The notes under the pieces: model-generated | Told to the model about the DNA's origin: nothing | Databases searched by the model: none | Seen by the model: the letters and a program-made list of their open reading frames with translations, nothing else | Program-made: the position numbers and the translations under genes | Assembly: GCF_001623565.1 (NCBI RefSeq) | Contig: NZ_CP015196.1 | Coordinates: 1,054,001-1,118,000, forward strand | Length of the DNA stretch: 64,000 bases | Reading direction: 5' to 3' | Origin: Streptococcus marmotae | GTDB taxonomy: Bacteria > Bacillota > Bacilli > Lactobacillales > Streptococcaceae | Shown here: positions 18,791 through 27,844 of the stretch, piece by piece | Layout: the number at the start of each line of letters is the position of its first letter | How positions within the stretch are numbered: the first letter of the stretch is position 1

Positions 18791-19591
18791 ATGGTAAACT
18801 GGATTTACAGACACCAGAAAGAAGTGCTGGTTGGTTTGTTTCTTTTGCTCGCAGTAGTGTCATTTTTTGTTTTGGCAGACTCTCAGTTGGTTTTAAACAT
18901 GAATGCCCAATCAATTCTTGCTTTGGATGAGAAAAAAGAAACGGTTTTAACCTTAACAGCCTTGACGGGAACAACGTCTACCGCTATCACCTTAATTCCA
19001 GGAGATGTTGGTGGCCCCTTAGCGGAAAATATAGCCGATTTGGCAGATTATTTACTAGTGGTGTATGCTGGAATCTGGTTGCAAAAATATCTTCTGTCAA
19101 TTACAGGTCTAGTGGTCTTTAAATGGCTTGTCCCAGGGGCACTTGTCCTTTTTGCTGGGAATATCTACTTAAAAAACAAGAAGGTCAAGCAGTTAGCAAT
19201 CCGTCTCTCGCTTTTTTCAGCTGTTATACTATTTATTATTCCTACAAGTATCTTTGTGTCGAATAAGATTGAGTCGACCTATAATAGTTCCATCGCAAAG
19301 ACCATTGAAGCCGCTCAGCAAGTATCTGAAACAACTAAAGAACAAAGTGAGGCCTCTATTTGGGAAAAGGTGACAGGGGCAGCAAAAGGACTGCTCGAGA
19401 AGTTTGAGACTGCTTTTGGAAATATGGTGGATGCTGTAGCGGTATTAGTTGTGACCACTTGTGTGATTCCTCTGCTTGTATTTGCCTTCTTTATTTGGCT
19501 ATGTAATGTGATTTTTGGCTTAAGTTGGTCGCCTGCCATCCCTAAAAAAAGAGTGATAGGAAAGATTGTTCGAGGTCGTTCCTATCGTTGA
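18791..19591 (+). CDS. Uncharacterised multi-pass membrane protein
   Basis: 266 aa, no family that I recognise. It has an N-terminal membrane segment (about 11-30), two closely spaced hydrophobic segments (about 87-125), one at about 135-155, an amphipathic Ala/Glu/Lys-rich stretch (160-210) that could form a coiled coil outside or inside the membrane, and a last membrane segment (about 215-245) before a basic tail. A TGA-TATACT extended -10 lies at 18730-18738. It is monocistronic, with its own terminator. The function is unknown. Confidence 0.75.
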   Translation: MVNWIYRHQKEVLVGLFLLLAVVSFFVLADSQLVLNMNAQSILALDEKKETVLTLTALTGTTSTAITLIPGDVGGPLAENIADLADYLLVVYAGIWLQKYLLSITGLVVFKWLVPGALVLFAGNIYLKNKKVKQLAIRLSLFSAVILFIIPTSIFVSNKIESTYNSSIAKTIEAAQQVSETTKEQSEASIWEKVTGAAKGLLEKFETAFGNMVDAVAVLVVTTCVIPLLVFAFFIWLCNVIFGLSWSPAIPKKRVIGKIVRGRSYR

Positions 19592-19610
19592 ATTAGTATA
19601 TGATTGAGAA

Positions 19611-19640
19611 GAAAACCGGATTTTCATCTGGTTTTTTCTT
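19611..19640 (+). terminator. Rho-independent terminator
   Basis: Stem GAAAACCGGA with TCTGGTTTTTTC, with T-run, downstream of the membrane protein gene. Confidence 0.75.
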
Positions 19641-19702
19641 AGATTCTTTCAATTTTCTGATAAATTGTGATAAAATAGAAAAAAAGATTTTGAGGATGCA
19701 GC

Positions 19703-21187
19703 ATGACACTAGTATATCAATCAACACGAGATAGCCACAATACCGTAACTGCCAGTCAGGCTATTTTGCAAGGCTTGGCAACAGATGGAGGCCTCTTTAC
19801 CCCGCTGACCTATCCTAAAGTAGAATTGGACTTTGAACGTTTGAAAGACCTGTCTTATCAGGAAGTAGCAAAGGTCATTTTAGGAGCATTTCTGGATGAT
19901 TTTACAGAAGCTGAATTAGATTATTGCATTACCAATGCCTATGATAGCAAGTTTGATGATCAGCACATTGCACCATTGGTGAAGCTAGATGGACAATACA
20001 ATCTCGAGTTATTCCACGGCTCAACGATTGCCTTTAAGGATATGGCCTTGTCTATCTTGCCTTACTTGATGACAACGGCAGCTAAAAAGCATGGTTTGGA
20101 AAATAAAATCGTCATTTTAACAGCAACTTCTGGCGATACTGGAAAGGCTGCGATGGCTGGTTTTGCGGATGTTCCAGGGACTGAAATTATTGTCTTTTAT
20201 CCCAAAGATGGTGTCAGCAAAGTTCAAGAATTGCAAATGACCACTCAAACAGGCAACAATACCCATGTGGTTGCTATTGACGGAAATTTTGATGATGCGC
20301 AGACCAATGTCAAGGAAATGTTTAACGATGAAACCTTGCGTGCGAAATTAGCAGAACAGAAGATGCAATTTTCATCTGCTAATTCAATGAATATTGGTCG
20401 TCTTGTGCCACAGATTGTTTATTATGTCTATGCCTATGCGCAATTGGTTAAGGCAGGTGAAATTGTAGCAGGACAGGAGGTCAATTTCACAGTTCCAACA
20501 GGCAATTTTGGGAATATTCTTGCGGCTTTTTATGCCAAACAAATTGGCTTACCAGTTGGAAAATTGATTTGTGCTTCGAATGAAAACAATGTCTTGACCG
20601 ACTTTTTTAAGACCAAGGTGTATGATAAGAAACGTGCCTTTAAGGTAACGACTAGTCCGTCTATGGACATCCTTGTTTCATCAAACTTGGAACGCCTGAT
20701 TTTCCACCTGTTAGGAAATGATGCGGCAAAAACAGCTCAATTGATGACAGCCTTATCAAGAGAGGGTCAGTACCAATTAGACCCAGTAGATCCAGAGATA
20801 TTGGACCTCTTTGTAGCAGAATGGGCGACGGAAGAAGAGACCGCTCAAGAAATTAAGCGTGTGTATGATATGTCTCGCTACATCGAAGATCCGCATACAG
20901 CAGTTGCTTCTAGCGTCTACCAAAAATATGCCATAGCCAGTCAAGACAGCAGAAAAACAGTGATTGCTTCAACGGCTAGTCCTTATAAATTCCCCGTTGT
21001 TGCAGTAGAAGCTATCACAGGAGAAACAGGCTTGAGTGATTTTGAGGCTCTTGCGACCTTACAGGATTTATCAGGAGTAGCTCTTCCACCAGCAGTAGAC
21101 GGTTTAGAAACAGCTCCTGTTCGGCATAAGACAGTTGTTGCAGCAGCTGATATGCAAAAAGAAGTCGAACGCTACCTAGGAGTTTAG
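19703..21187 (+). CDS. thrC: Threonine synthase
   Basis: PLP enzyme converting O-phosphohomoserine to threonine. It is 494 aa, the long form with an N-terminal Thr_synth_N domain (about 1-80) ending in the PLP core. The PLP Lys112 is in AFKDMAL; TATSGDTGKAA binds phosphate. The monocistronic context and the MATE gene downstream resemble other streptococci. Confidence 0.96.
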   Translation: MTLVYQSTRDSHNTVTASQAILQGLATDGGLFTPLTYPKVELDFERLKDLSYQEVAKVILGAFLDDFTEAELDYCITNAYDSKFDDQHIAPLVKLDGQYNLELFHGSTIAFKDMALSILPYLMTTAAKKHGLENKIVILTATSGDTGKAAMAGFADVPGTEIIVFYPKDGVSKVQELQMTTQTGNNTHVVAIDGNFDDAQTNVKEMFNDETLRAKLAEQKMQFSSANSMNIGRLVPQIVYYVYAYAQLVKAGEIVAGQEVNFTVPTGNFGNILAAFYAKQIGLPVGKLICASNENNVLTDFFKTKVYDKKRAFKVTTSPSMDILVSSNLERLIFHLLGNDAAKTAQLMTALSREGQYQLDPVDPEILDLFVAEWATEEETAQEIKRVYDMSRYIEDPHTAVASSVYQKYAIASQDSRKTVIASTASPYKFPVVAVEAITGETGLSDFEALATLQDLSGVALPPAVDGLETAPVRHKTVVAAADMQKEVERYLGV

Positions 21188-21220
21188 TCAGAAATCATTG
21201 TTAAAAAATAATAGAAAGTG

Positions 21221-21249
21221 GAGGCAGGAGCAAGCTCTTTGCCTCTTTG
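21221..21249 (+). terminator. Terminator-like hairpin after thrC
   Basis: GAGGCA...TGCCTC arms with an inner GAGC/GCTC stem are followed by TTTGC. It overlaps the possible alternative starts of the MATE gene. Confidence 0.5.
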
Positions 21250-21253
21250 CGAT

Positions 21254-22528
21254 ATGGTAGAATACAAAAAAATAATGCAGATAGCCTTGCCAGCTATGGC
21301 AGAAAATGTCCTGCAAATGCTCATGGGGATGGTGGATAGTTACTTGGTGGCTAGTTTAGGCTTAGTCGCTATCTCAGGCGTATCTGTCGCAGGAAATATC
21401 ATTGCGATTTATCAGGCCATTTTTATTGCCTTAGGAGCAGCTATTTCAAGTGTGTTAGCACGTAGTATGGGTTCAGGAGACCAAGAATCACAAGCCAATC
21501 ATGCAACGGGAGCACTGACAATGACTTTATTGATGAGTCTCATCTTGGGCTTGATTTCCCTTTTCTTTGGACAAGAGATTATCAGTTTATTAGGAACTGA
21601 AAAACTTGTGGCAGAAGCAGGAGGCATCTTTCTAGCCATTGTCGGTGGTACGATTGTCTTTTTAGGTTTAATGACCAGTCTGGGGGCCTTGGTGCGCACG
21701 ACAGGCAATCCTCGGTTACCCATGTATGTTAGCTTGCTAACCAATGGTTTAAATGCTCTTTTCTCTAGTGTTTTTATTTTCATCCTCGACTGGGGGATTG
21801 TAGGTGTTGCTCTGGGAACCGTTTTGGCTCGCCTAGTGGGGGTTGTGGTCTTGTGGAAATCCCTCACGATTTCCTTTGCTAAGCCTAGCTGGAGCTTAGA
21901 TAGGGAGTTGCTTCGTCTATCCTTACCAGCGGCAGGAGAGCGTCTCATGATGCGGGCAGGTGATGTCGTCATTATCGCCCTTGTCGTACGCTTTGGAACG
22001 CAGGCTGTCGCAGGGAATGCGATTGGCGAGGTACTCACCCAGTTCAATTATATGCCAGCCTTTGGGATTGCAACAGCGACCGTCCTCTTGGTAGCACGTA
22101 GCTTGGGTCAGGGAGATAGAGAGGAGATTAGCCAGATAGCAAGGAAAAGCTATTGGTTAACCCTTGGTTTCATGCTGCCCTTGGCGTTTCTGATTTACGC
22201 CTTTGGAACTCCCTTAACGCAGTTGTATACACAGGATAAGGAAGCAGTCGCTGCCAGTCTCTTGGTTATTCTCTTCTCGCTTTTAGGGACACCATTTACA
22301 ATAGGAACTGTCATCTACACGGCGGTATGGCAGGGCTTAGGCAATGGCAAACTCCCTTTTTATGCGACAACGATTGGTATGTGGGGAATTCGAATTGGCA
22401 CAGGCTACCTGCTTGGCGTGACCTTGGGTCTTGGCTTACCCGGTATCTGGGCTGGAACGCTTTTAGACAATGCCTTTCGCTGGCTATTTTTGGGACTGCT
22501 TTATAAAAAACAAAGGAGGACGACATGA
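21254..22528 (+). CDS. MATE-family multidrug/Na+ antiporter
   Basis: Membrane exporter with twelve predicted helices in two MatE repeats, 424 aa from ATG 21254. A GTG at 21218 or TTG at 21239 would extend it in frame by 12 or 5 residues; the TTG has GGAG at a fair distance, but the extra residues overlap a terminator-like hairpin (21221-21245), so I prefer the ATG, which lacks a good ribosome binding site. The start is uncertain. Its stop overlaps the next gene by ATGA, so the two are coupled. Confidence 0.88.
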   Translation: MVEYKKIMQIALPAMAENVLQMLMGMVDSYLVASLGLVAISGVSVAGNIIAIYQAIFIALGAAISSVLARSMGSGDQESQANHATGALTMTLLMSLILGLISLFFGQEIISLLGTEKLVAEAGGIFLAIVGGTIVFLGLMTSLGALVRTTGNPRLPMYVSLLTNGLNALFSSVFIFILDWGIVGVALGTVLARLVGVVVLWKSLTISFAKPSWSLDRELLRLSLPAAGERLMMRAGDVVIIALVVRFGTQAVAGNAIGEVLTQFNYMPAFGIATATVLLVARSLGQGDREEISQIARKSYWLTLGFMLPLAFLIYAFGTPLTQLYTQDKEAVAASLLVILFSLLGTPFTIGTVIYTAVWQGLGNGKLPFYATTIGMWGIRIGTGYLLGVTLGLGLPGIWAGTLLDNAFRWLFLGLLYKKQRRTT

Positions 22529-23142
22529 CGAGCTTTATTTGGGATTTAGACGGGACCTTGCTGGATTCCTATGATGCGATTTTGGCAGGTATTGAGGAAA
22601 CCTATGCTCATTATGACTTGGAGTTTAATCGTGATGCGATTCGGAGCTTTATTTTACAGCATTCAGTCTGGGAATTGCTAGAAAAGGTAGCGGCAGAAAA
22701 TGATTTGAACGCACATGAGCTAAATGCTTACAGAGGCAGTAGCTTGCAGGAGAAAAATGCGCAGATTCATCTAATGCCAGGGACCAAAGAAGTGTTGACT
22801 TGGGCAGAAGACGCAGGAATTGCTAACTTTGTCTACACCCACAAGGGAGCCAATGCCCATCAGGTTTTAGCTGATTTGGGGCTTGCCCAGTATTTCACGG
22901 AAATTGTGACCAGTGCAGATGGCTTTGCGAGAAAACCTCATCCAGATGCCATTGATTATCTAGTGGAGAAGTATGATTTAGACAAGGCTAGCACCTACTA
23001 CATCGGGGATCGTCGGCTAGATGTGGAAGTGGCGATCCATGCTGGTATTCAAAGTATTAATTTTCAAGCCTACCCATCGCCTGTCAATCAGGAAATACAG
23101 CAACTCTTGGATATCAAGGAGAAAATCTTTTACAAATTTTAA
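22525..23142 (+). CDS. HAD-superfamily hydrolase, phosphoglycolate phosphatase-like
   Basis: 205 aa. Motif I IWDLDGTLLDS, a small helical cap (about 18-80), motif II VYTHKG, a motif III Lys in RKPHPD and motif IV YIGDRRLDVE. The ATG overlaps the MATE stop. Substrate unknown; the type often cleans up damaged or side-product sugar phosphates. Confidence 0.85.
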   Translation: MTSFIWDLDGTLLDSYDAILAGIEETYAHYDLEFNRDAIRSFILQHSVWELLEKVAAENDLNAHELNAYRGSSLQEKNAQIHLMPGTKEVLTWAEDAGIANFVYTHKGANAHQVLADLGLAQYFTEIVTSADGFARKPHPDAIDYLVEKYDLDKASTYYIGDRRLDVEVAIHAGIQSINFQAYPSPVNQEIQQLLDIKEKIFYKF

Positions 23143-23152
23143 GTTTTTTCAG

Positions 23153-23182
23153 AAAATTTCAAGCAAATAGCTTGATTTTTTC
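23153..23182 (+). terminator. Terminator after the HAD gene
   Basis: The TCAAG/CTTGA stem extends by A-T pairs and is followed by six T. The 3' side overlaps the -35 of the next promoter. Confidence 0.6.
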
Positions 23183-23232
23183 TTTTCGGCGGTTTATAAT
23201 TGACTAGTCAATGATTGACAAGTCAATTATAA
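23172..23232 (+). promoter_or_regulatory. Promoter and double-dyad operator of the MarR gene
   Basis: TTGATT (23172-23177), a 17-bp spacer and TATAAT (23195-23200) form the promoter. From 23194 to 23232 the sequence is a long palindrome with arms TATAATTGACT and AGTCAATTATA, made of two 12-bp dyads of the form TTGAC-WA-GTCAA. It covers the -10 and the start point, the expected site for autorepression by the MarR protein. Confidence 0.8.
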
Positions 23233-23244
23233 AAAGGAAATAGC

Positions 23245-23679
23245 ATGACAGCCATCCATCACATTCTCTACCAGCTTCATGTAACGGATCAAGCGGTGAC
23301 TCAGTTGTTTGAAAAAGGCTTGGGCATCAGTTTGACACGCTACGAGCTATTGCAGGTCTTGTTAAAAGAGGCGCCCTGTAACCAGATTCAGGTTCAGAAC
23401 GCTCTAAAAATCGATCAGGCAGCCCTGACTCGGCATTTTAAGATTTTAGAAGAAAAGGGTTATGTGACCAGGACTCGCAATCCCAAAAATCAGCGTGAAA
23501 TTCTGGTTGATGTGACGGATTTTGCCAAAGAACAGCTCATCGCTGCACCGCCCAGTCATCACTTGGCCGTAAAAGAGCAAATGGAAGGGGTTCTCTCCGA
23601 GGAGGAAAGTATCACCCTTCAAACCTTGCTGGATAAGCTGGTTGTTGGTTTGGAAAATCTTGCTATTGAAAAAGATTAG
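23245..23679 (+). CDS. MarR-family transcriptional regulator
   Basis: 144 aa with a winged helix (about 30-105). The recognition region reads IQVQNALKIDQAALTRHFKILEEKGYV and the wing carries RNPKNQRE. It probably represses its own two-gene operon with the DUF1304 gene 15 bp downstream, through the palindrome at 23194-23232. The inducer is unknown; MarR relatives often sense phenolic compounds or oxidants. Confidence 0.88.
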   Translation: MTAIHHILYQLHVTDQAVTQLFEKGLGISLTRYELLQVLLKEAPCNQIQVQNALKIDQAALTRHFKILEEKGYVTRTRNPKNQREILVDVTDFAKEQLIAAPPSHHLAVKEQMEGVLSEEESITLQTLLDKLVVGLENLAIEKD

Positions 23680-23694
23680 AAAGAAGGAAATCCT

Positions 23695-24057
23695 ATGTCC
23701 CTGATTACGACTATTTTAGCAACTCTTGTTGCCCTTGAGCACCTCTATATTTTTTATTTAGAAACCATCGCTACTACATCTGACAAGACTAGTCAGACCT
23801 TCAATATGGCTAAAGATGAGCTAGCTCGCCCCTCTGTGACGGTTCTCTTTAAAAATCAAGGCATTTACAATGGCTTGTTAGCAATTTTTCTTCTCTACGG
23901 GATTTTCATTTCACACAGCTTGGAAATCGTTACGATTTTTGTCCTGTATGTGATTGGCGCTGCCCTTTATGGAGCTGCAACCTCTAATAAGTCTATTCTC
24001 CTCAAACAAGGTGGCCCAGCTATTTTAGCTCTTTTGAGTATTTTGCTATTGAGATGA
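23695..24057 (+). CDS. DUF1304 small membrane protein
   Basis: 120 aa with four hydrophobic segments (about 3-20, 55-75, 78-98, 103-119). The E-H pair in ALEHLYIFYLE, the FKNQGIYNG motif and the GAALYGAAT segment are typical of DUF1304. Function unknown; it is commonly paired with MarR regulators. Confidence 0.82.
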   Translation: MSLITTILATLVALEHLYIFYLETIATTSDKTSQTFNMAKDELARPSVTVLFKNQGIYNGLLAIFLLYGIFISHSLEIVTIFVLYVIGAALYGAATSNKSILLKQGGPAILALLSILLLR

Positions 24058-24095
24058 GACGAAGATTTTTTCTTCGTTTTTTTTTTTTTTTTTTT
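24057..24095 (+). terminator. Strong terminator with a 19-nt T tract
   Basis: ACGAAGA/TCTTCGT arms (24059-24065 with 24071-24077) are followed by T at 24077-24095. Confidence 0.9.
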
Positions 24096-24178
24096 GCTGA
24101 ACGAAGGTAGGTTCAGATAACATACTGATGAAATCCTTGTCTATCGGTATAGAGATAGAAGTAGAGGAGAAGAATGTT

Positions 24179-24403
24179 ATGAAAGTAAATCATAAAACAG
24201 TAAAGACAGTATCAATGGTAGCTTTGGCAAAGTGTGTATCTTACCAGCTTATTCGTCATCAAAAAAGCGATGGTTACTCTCGCTCATCTATGGTTAAATC
24301 ATTTGTATCTAGTAGCCAATCCAAGTCAACTACAAGTAGCACTGCTTCTGTCAGTGAGACGAAAGATAGTACTCAACCAGTAGTATTTAGGCAGTTGCCT
24401 TAG
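24179..24403 (+). pseudogene. Degenerate leader of a histidine-triad (Pht-like) surface protein
   Basis: A GAGGAGAAG ribosome binding site precedes ATG 24179. The first 28 residues begin MKVNHKTVKT and end SYQLIRHQ; the spacing of the Cys, SY, L and RHQ resembles the leader of pneumococcal Pht proteins. A Ser/Thr-rich stretch follows, and the frame closes at 24403. Beyond it, in-frame and shifted segments up to about 24550 look coding-like but are broken. No HxxHxH motif survives. The match rests on memory of the Pht leader and is short. Confidence 0.4.
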
Positions 24404-24521
24404 GCGGTGTATATGGTGGTGATGCAGGGGGTACTTGAATTTATTCCGGTAGGTATGACTAGCCAGAGTAACAAGCTGTTTACAGATACACCTGGTAGCA
24501 GCAAAGATCAAAGTTGGAATC

Positions 24522-24546
24522 ACTCCCTTTGTGGAACAAAGGGAGT
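24522..24546. repeat. Perfect 11-bp hairpin after a GTTGGAAT box
   Basis: ACTCCCTTTGT and ACAAAGGGAGT arms lie around a 3-nt loop. There is no T tract, so it is not a normal terminator. The preceding GTTGGAAT resembles the linker of the modular repeats. Confidence 0.5.
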
Positions 24547-24549
24547 CTT

Positions 24550-25415
24550 GCTAGCGAATAGAGGAATAATAATCCGATAAGGCTTATAAAATATTTTATC
24601 CATTCAATCTTTTCTATATTGCTAGTGAAAGCATTGTAGCAATTAGTAACTCAACTGTGTGTATCAACAGTCAGGAGAGTAACTGTTAAAACTTGAGCTT
24701 AGAAATAAGAGAGTGAAGTCCCTTGTTTAATCATTCTAGTGCTTTCCTACCCTCGTTTCCAAGTTCAAATAGTTTCCACTATCTGTGGTTTCGTTGTCTA
24801 ATCAGATGTTGGTTTTATATAGTACTAGCAGCCTCTCAATCAAATGATTGGGTGGTTTTCCTTGTGTTGATTTGTTCAAAGGAATAATTGTTTCTGTCAT
24901 GTGGTGCAGCTGTCGAATCTTTTAAGGTGTTATAATATTGTAAAAGTAACTGATTACGGAGATTTCAAAGAGAGGAAATTAGTTTGTTAAAGCATGGTTT
25001 GATGATATGCTAGACTATGCAAAATTTATTACGTAAAAGAAATCTGTGGATTTACTATGACTATGTTTAAAATGGACTTGTTCGGCAATTCAAAAGTGAT
25101 ATACTAAAGCCATGGGAACAACATGCGAAAAAAGCCATAAAACTAAGAACTTGGATCAGCAAAATCATTTTTTTTTAAGATTTTATGGTGGTGTGAATAC
25201 CAGTTATGGTATAACCTTATCGTAATCGTGGGAATCCGTTTAAATTAAGAACGGAGTTGATTTGCGGCAGCACTGTTTGTAAGTTGATGTAAGTTCCAAA
25301 CAAAGCTAATAAGTTGTCGTTTTCCATGCAAAGGTATTTCTATATCACTTGTAGTAAGTATTCATGGAAAATGGTAGAAATGCTAGTATAATAAAAATAG
25401 AGAAAGGAGAGAATC
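24550..25415. other. AT-rich stretch without a recognised gene
   Basis: I find no frame with coding character and no RNA gene. The only clear signal is a -10 (TATAAT, 25387-25392) ahead of the regulator gene at 25416, with a weak -35. It may hold decayed genes at the edge of an acquired segment. Confidence 0.5.
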
Positions 25416-27209
25416 ATGACTAAACGACAGTTATTGTACTTGCTCAGTGAAGAAAAATATTTAACTGCGATATCACTCTCCCAAAAATTACAGAAAAGCA
25501 CTCGTACCATTCAAAATATGATGAGAAACTTGAATGAGGAATTAAAAGGGGTAGTTCATATTTATTCTAAACCAGGATCTGGCTATAAATTAGAGATTCA
25601 AGATAATAACCGTTTTATGCAATTTTTAGTACAACAAAATCAGAATGATGAGATTGTTAGACGACAAAATATTATCATCAAGTCGTTTTTAGTGAATGAA
25701 TACGTCAAGATTTCAGTACTTGCTGATATGTGCTACGTTAATCAACGTACGATTTCAACGGATATTAAATTATTGAAAAAAGAGTTAAAGGAATTTGATT
25801 TACAGATAAATAGCAGACCGCATTATGGTCTTCATCTGGTCGGAGAGGAAGTTGGATTACGTAAATTTTTATTGTATAAAAAGTGGGAAGAAAAATATTA
25901 CTTTAATAAAGAAGAAGAGAGTAGTATCAATAGGTATTTACATTCGTATGAAATTAGCACAGTCAGCGTGCAGAATATAAAAGATTTGATTGCTATTAGT
26001 ATTTCTCGAAATTATAAACTGCGTCAACTAGATGAAATCTATTTACCAGATAAAGAATTAGTAGATTTAAATTATAAGTTTCAGTGGCAATTATCATCAC
26101 TTGATTTAGTATTTATTACCAATTATATCTATCATTGCAAAAAGAATTCTGGGGAAAGTCGTTTTATTGTGCAAGTGTTAGACGGCTTAAGAATCTTAGA
26201 GGAAACATTTGGATTAGATTTTCTAGAAGATTCTCATCTAACAACCAAAATTACAAATCATCTTACTGCTTTAAAGATTCGACTGGATAATCGTGTTATG
26301 GTAAAGAATCCCTTGCTTTCAGATATTCAGAAAAATCTAACGTTAGAATATAATATGGCTCGTTTTTTTGCAACATGGCTTTTTGACCCACTGCAATTAT
26401 CATTGACAGAAGATGAGCTAGGTTTTTTAGCAATTACCTTTGCTTTAATTACTTCAAGACTTGAAAAAATGAAGAAGAATGTGTTAATTCTGTCTGATAT
26501 TGGCTCAAGTAGTCATCAATACTTAGAGTTAACCTACCAGCATTTATTTGGGAAGTTTGTTGAAAAAATGACAATTTGCCATCCTTACGATATAGACAAA
26601 TTAAACTTGCAAGGGTATGACTATATCTTTACAACTGGTTCATTTGACTTCTCTACGCAAGTTGATGAGGATAAGATTAGATTTGTTCCCTATTTCTTGA
26701 AGCCAAATGATGAACAACTCATCCGTAATATTCTGGAAGCGGAGGAAGAGCTATCATTTTCCCAACTCTTGAATCAAAAATTATTTTTTAGAATAACAGA
26801 TAGACTGACTCCCGAGGAAGTAATAATAAAAATATGTAGCAATATTCAAGAATTGACAGGAGATACTATTACTGAAAAAGTTCTGAATAGGTATCAGATG
26901 GGGTCGACACAATTAGGGAATCACGTTGCATTTCTTCATCCTGCAGGTAGAAAGGAAAGCTCAAGTGTAGGCAATCACTATCTAGCAGTAACTGTGCTTT
27001 CTTCTCCAATCAAGTGGGATTTTTCAGAAATTCAATTAATTATAATTGCTTCTCTACCTTCGATTTCTAAATCGAATATGCTTATTTATGATAGCTTATC
27101 TACTTTGTTTTTGGAAGATAGCTTATTAGAAAAATTCTTAGAAAATGCAGACTTTAAAACGTTTGAATCACTCTTACTCAAGATAGAAAGGAGTAAACGG
27201 AATGGATGA
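25416..27209 (+). CDS. BglG/LicR-family PRD-containing transcriptional regulator
   Basis: 597 aa. An N-terminal HTH_11 (about 1-60) and a second helix-turn-helix (about 80-140) are followed by PRD-type domains (about 180-360), an EIIB-like segment (about 365-450) and an EIIA-like C-terminus (about 455-595). Such proteins are DNA-binding activators whose activity is set by PTS phosphorylation. It overlaps the IIA gene by 8 bp and surely controls the PTS genes that follow. Codon use is markedly AT-rich compared with the nan and housekeeping genes. Confidence 0.85.
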   Translation: MTKRQLLYLLSEEKYLTAISLSQKLQKSTRTIQNMMRNLNEELKGVVHIYSKPGSGYKLEIQDNNRFMQFLVQQNQNDEIVRRQNIIIKSFLVNEYVKISVLADMCYVNQRTISTDIKLLKKELKEFDLQINSRPHYGLHLVGEEVGLRKFLLYKKWEEKYYFNKEEESSINRYLHSYEISTVSVQNIKDLIAISISRNYKLRQLDEIYLPDKELVDLNYKFQWQLSSLDLVFITNYIYHCKKNSGESRFIVQVLDGLRILEETFGLDFLEDSHLTTKITNHLTALKIRLDNRVMVKNPLLSDIQKNLTLEYNMARFFATWLFDPLQLSLTEDELGFLAITFALITSRLEKMKKNVLILSDIGSSSHQYLELTYQHLFGKFVEKMTICHPYDIDKLNLQGYDYIFTTGSFDFSTQVDEDKIRFVPYFLKPNDEQLIRNILEAEEELSFSQLLNQKLFFRITDRLTPEEVIIKICSNIQELTGDTITEKVLNRYQMGSTQLGNHVAFLHPAGRKESSSVGNHYLAVTVLSSPIKWDFSEIQLIIIASLPSISKSNMLIYDSLSTLFLEDSLLEKFLENADFKTFESLLLKIERSKRNG

Positions 27210-27531
27210 AAAATACTTAGCAACAATTATGGACATTATCATGCATTCAGGAGAAGCTAGAGGATATTATCTACAGGCAATATCTGTTGCTCAAGAAGGA
27301 AAGATTGAGGAGGCTCTTGAATTGGCAAAACTCGGGAAAGGGGAATTAGTACTTGCCCATAATGCGCAGACGGACATGATGGTAAAAGAAAGTGTGGGGG
27401 AGTATACAACTTTTAGTCTACTATTGATTCATTCTCAAGATCATTTGATGACGACACTGACTATTAAGGATTTATTTGGCGCATTTTTAGAAATTGGTAA
27501 AAAATTAACATATTTAGGAGGTAAATTATGA
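27202..27531 (+). CDS. PTS lactose/cellobiose-type EIIA
   Basis: Phosphocarrier of 109 aa, the family length. The active-site His77 lies in LLLIHSQDHLMT and Asp80 is the conserved metal ligand. The start overlaps the regulator gene and the stop overlaps the IIB ATG. The sugar is unknown; no phospho-glycosidase gene is adjacent. Confidence 0.92.
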   Translation: MDEKYLATIMDIIMHSGEARGYYLQAISVAQEGKIEEALELAKLGKGELVLAHNAQTDMMVKESVGEYTTFSLLLIHSQDHLMTTLTIKDLFGAFLEIGKKLTYLGGKL

Positions 27532-27830
27532 CAAATATTTTACTATGTTGTTCAGCTGGCATGTCTACAAGTTTGTTAGTAACGAAGATGCAACATGCTG
27601 CTACTGAAAGAAATATTGATTCAAAGATATGGGCTGTTTCTGTTGATGAGGTAGAACAGCACATTAATGCTGCCGACGTCCTACTGCTGGGTCCACAAAT
27701 TAAATTTTTAAGAGGAGAGATTGAGCCACTCGCAAATGGTATACCGCTAGGTGTCATTCCTATGAGAGATTACGGAACTCTAAATGGGGGGAAGGTTTTG
27801 GAGTTTGCATTATCATTGTTAGATAAGTAA
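27528..27830 (+). CDS. PTS lactose/cellobiose-type EIIB
   Basis: 100 aa. The phosphorylated Cys8 begins the CSAGMSTS loop of the CelB family. It receives phosphate from EIIA and passes it to the sugar carried by EIIC. The ATG overlaps the IIA stop (ATGA). Confidence 0.92.
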   Translation: MTNILLCCSAGMSTSLLVTKMQHAATERNIDSKIWAVSVDEVEQHINAADVLLLGPQIKFLRGEIEPLANGIPLGVIPMRDYGTLNGGKVLEFALSLLDK

Positions 27831-27844
27831 GGAGGAGATTTATC

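Noticed and set aside
24128..24178. Upstream extension of the degenerate leader from ATG 24128
   Set aside because: GAGGAGAAG at the correct distance favours ATG 24179, where the leader-like sequence begins.
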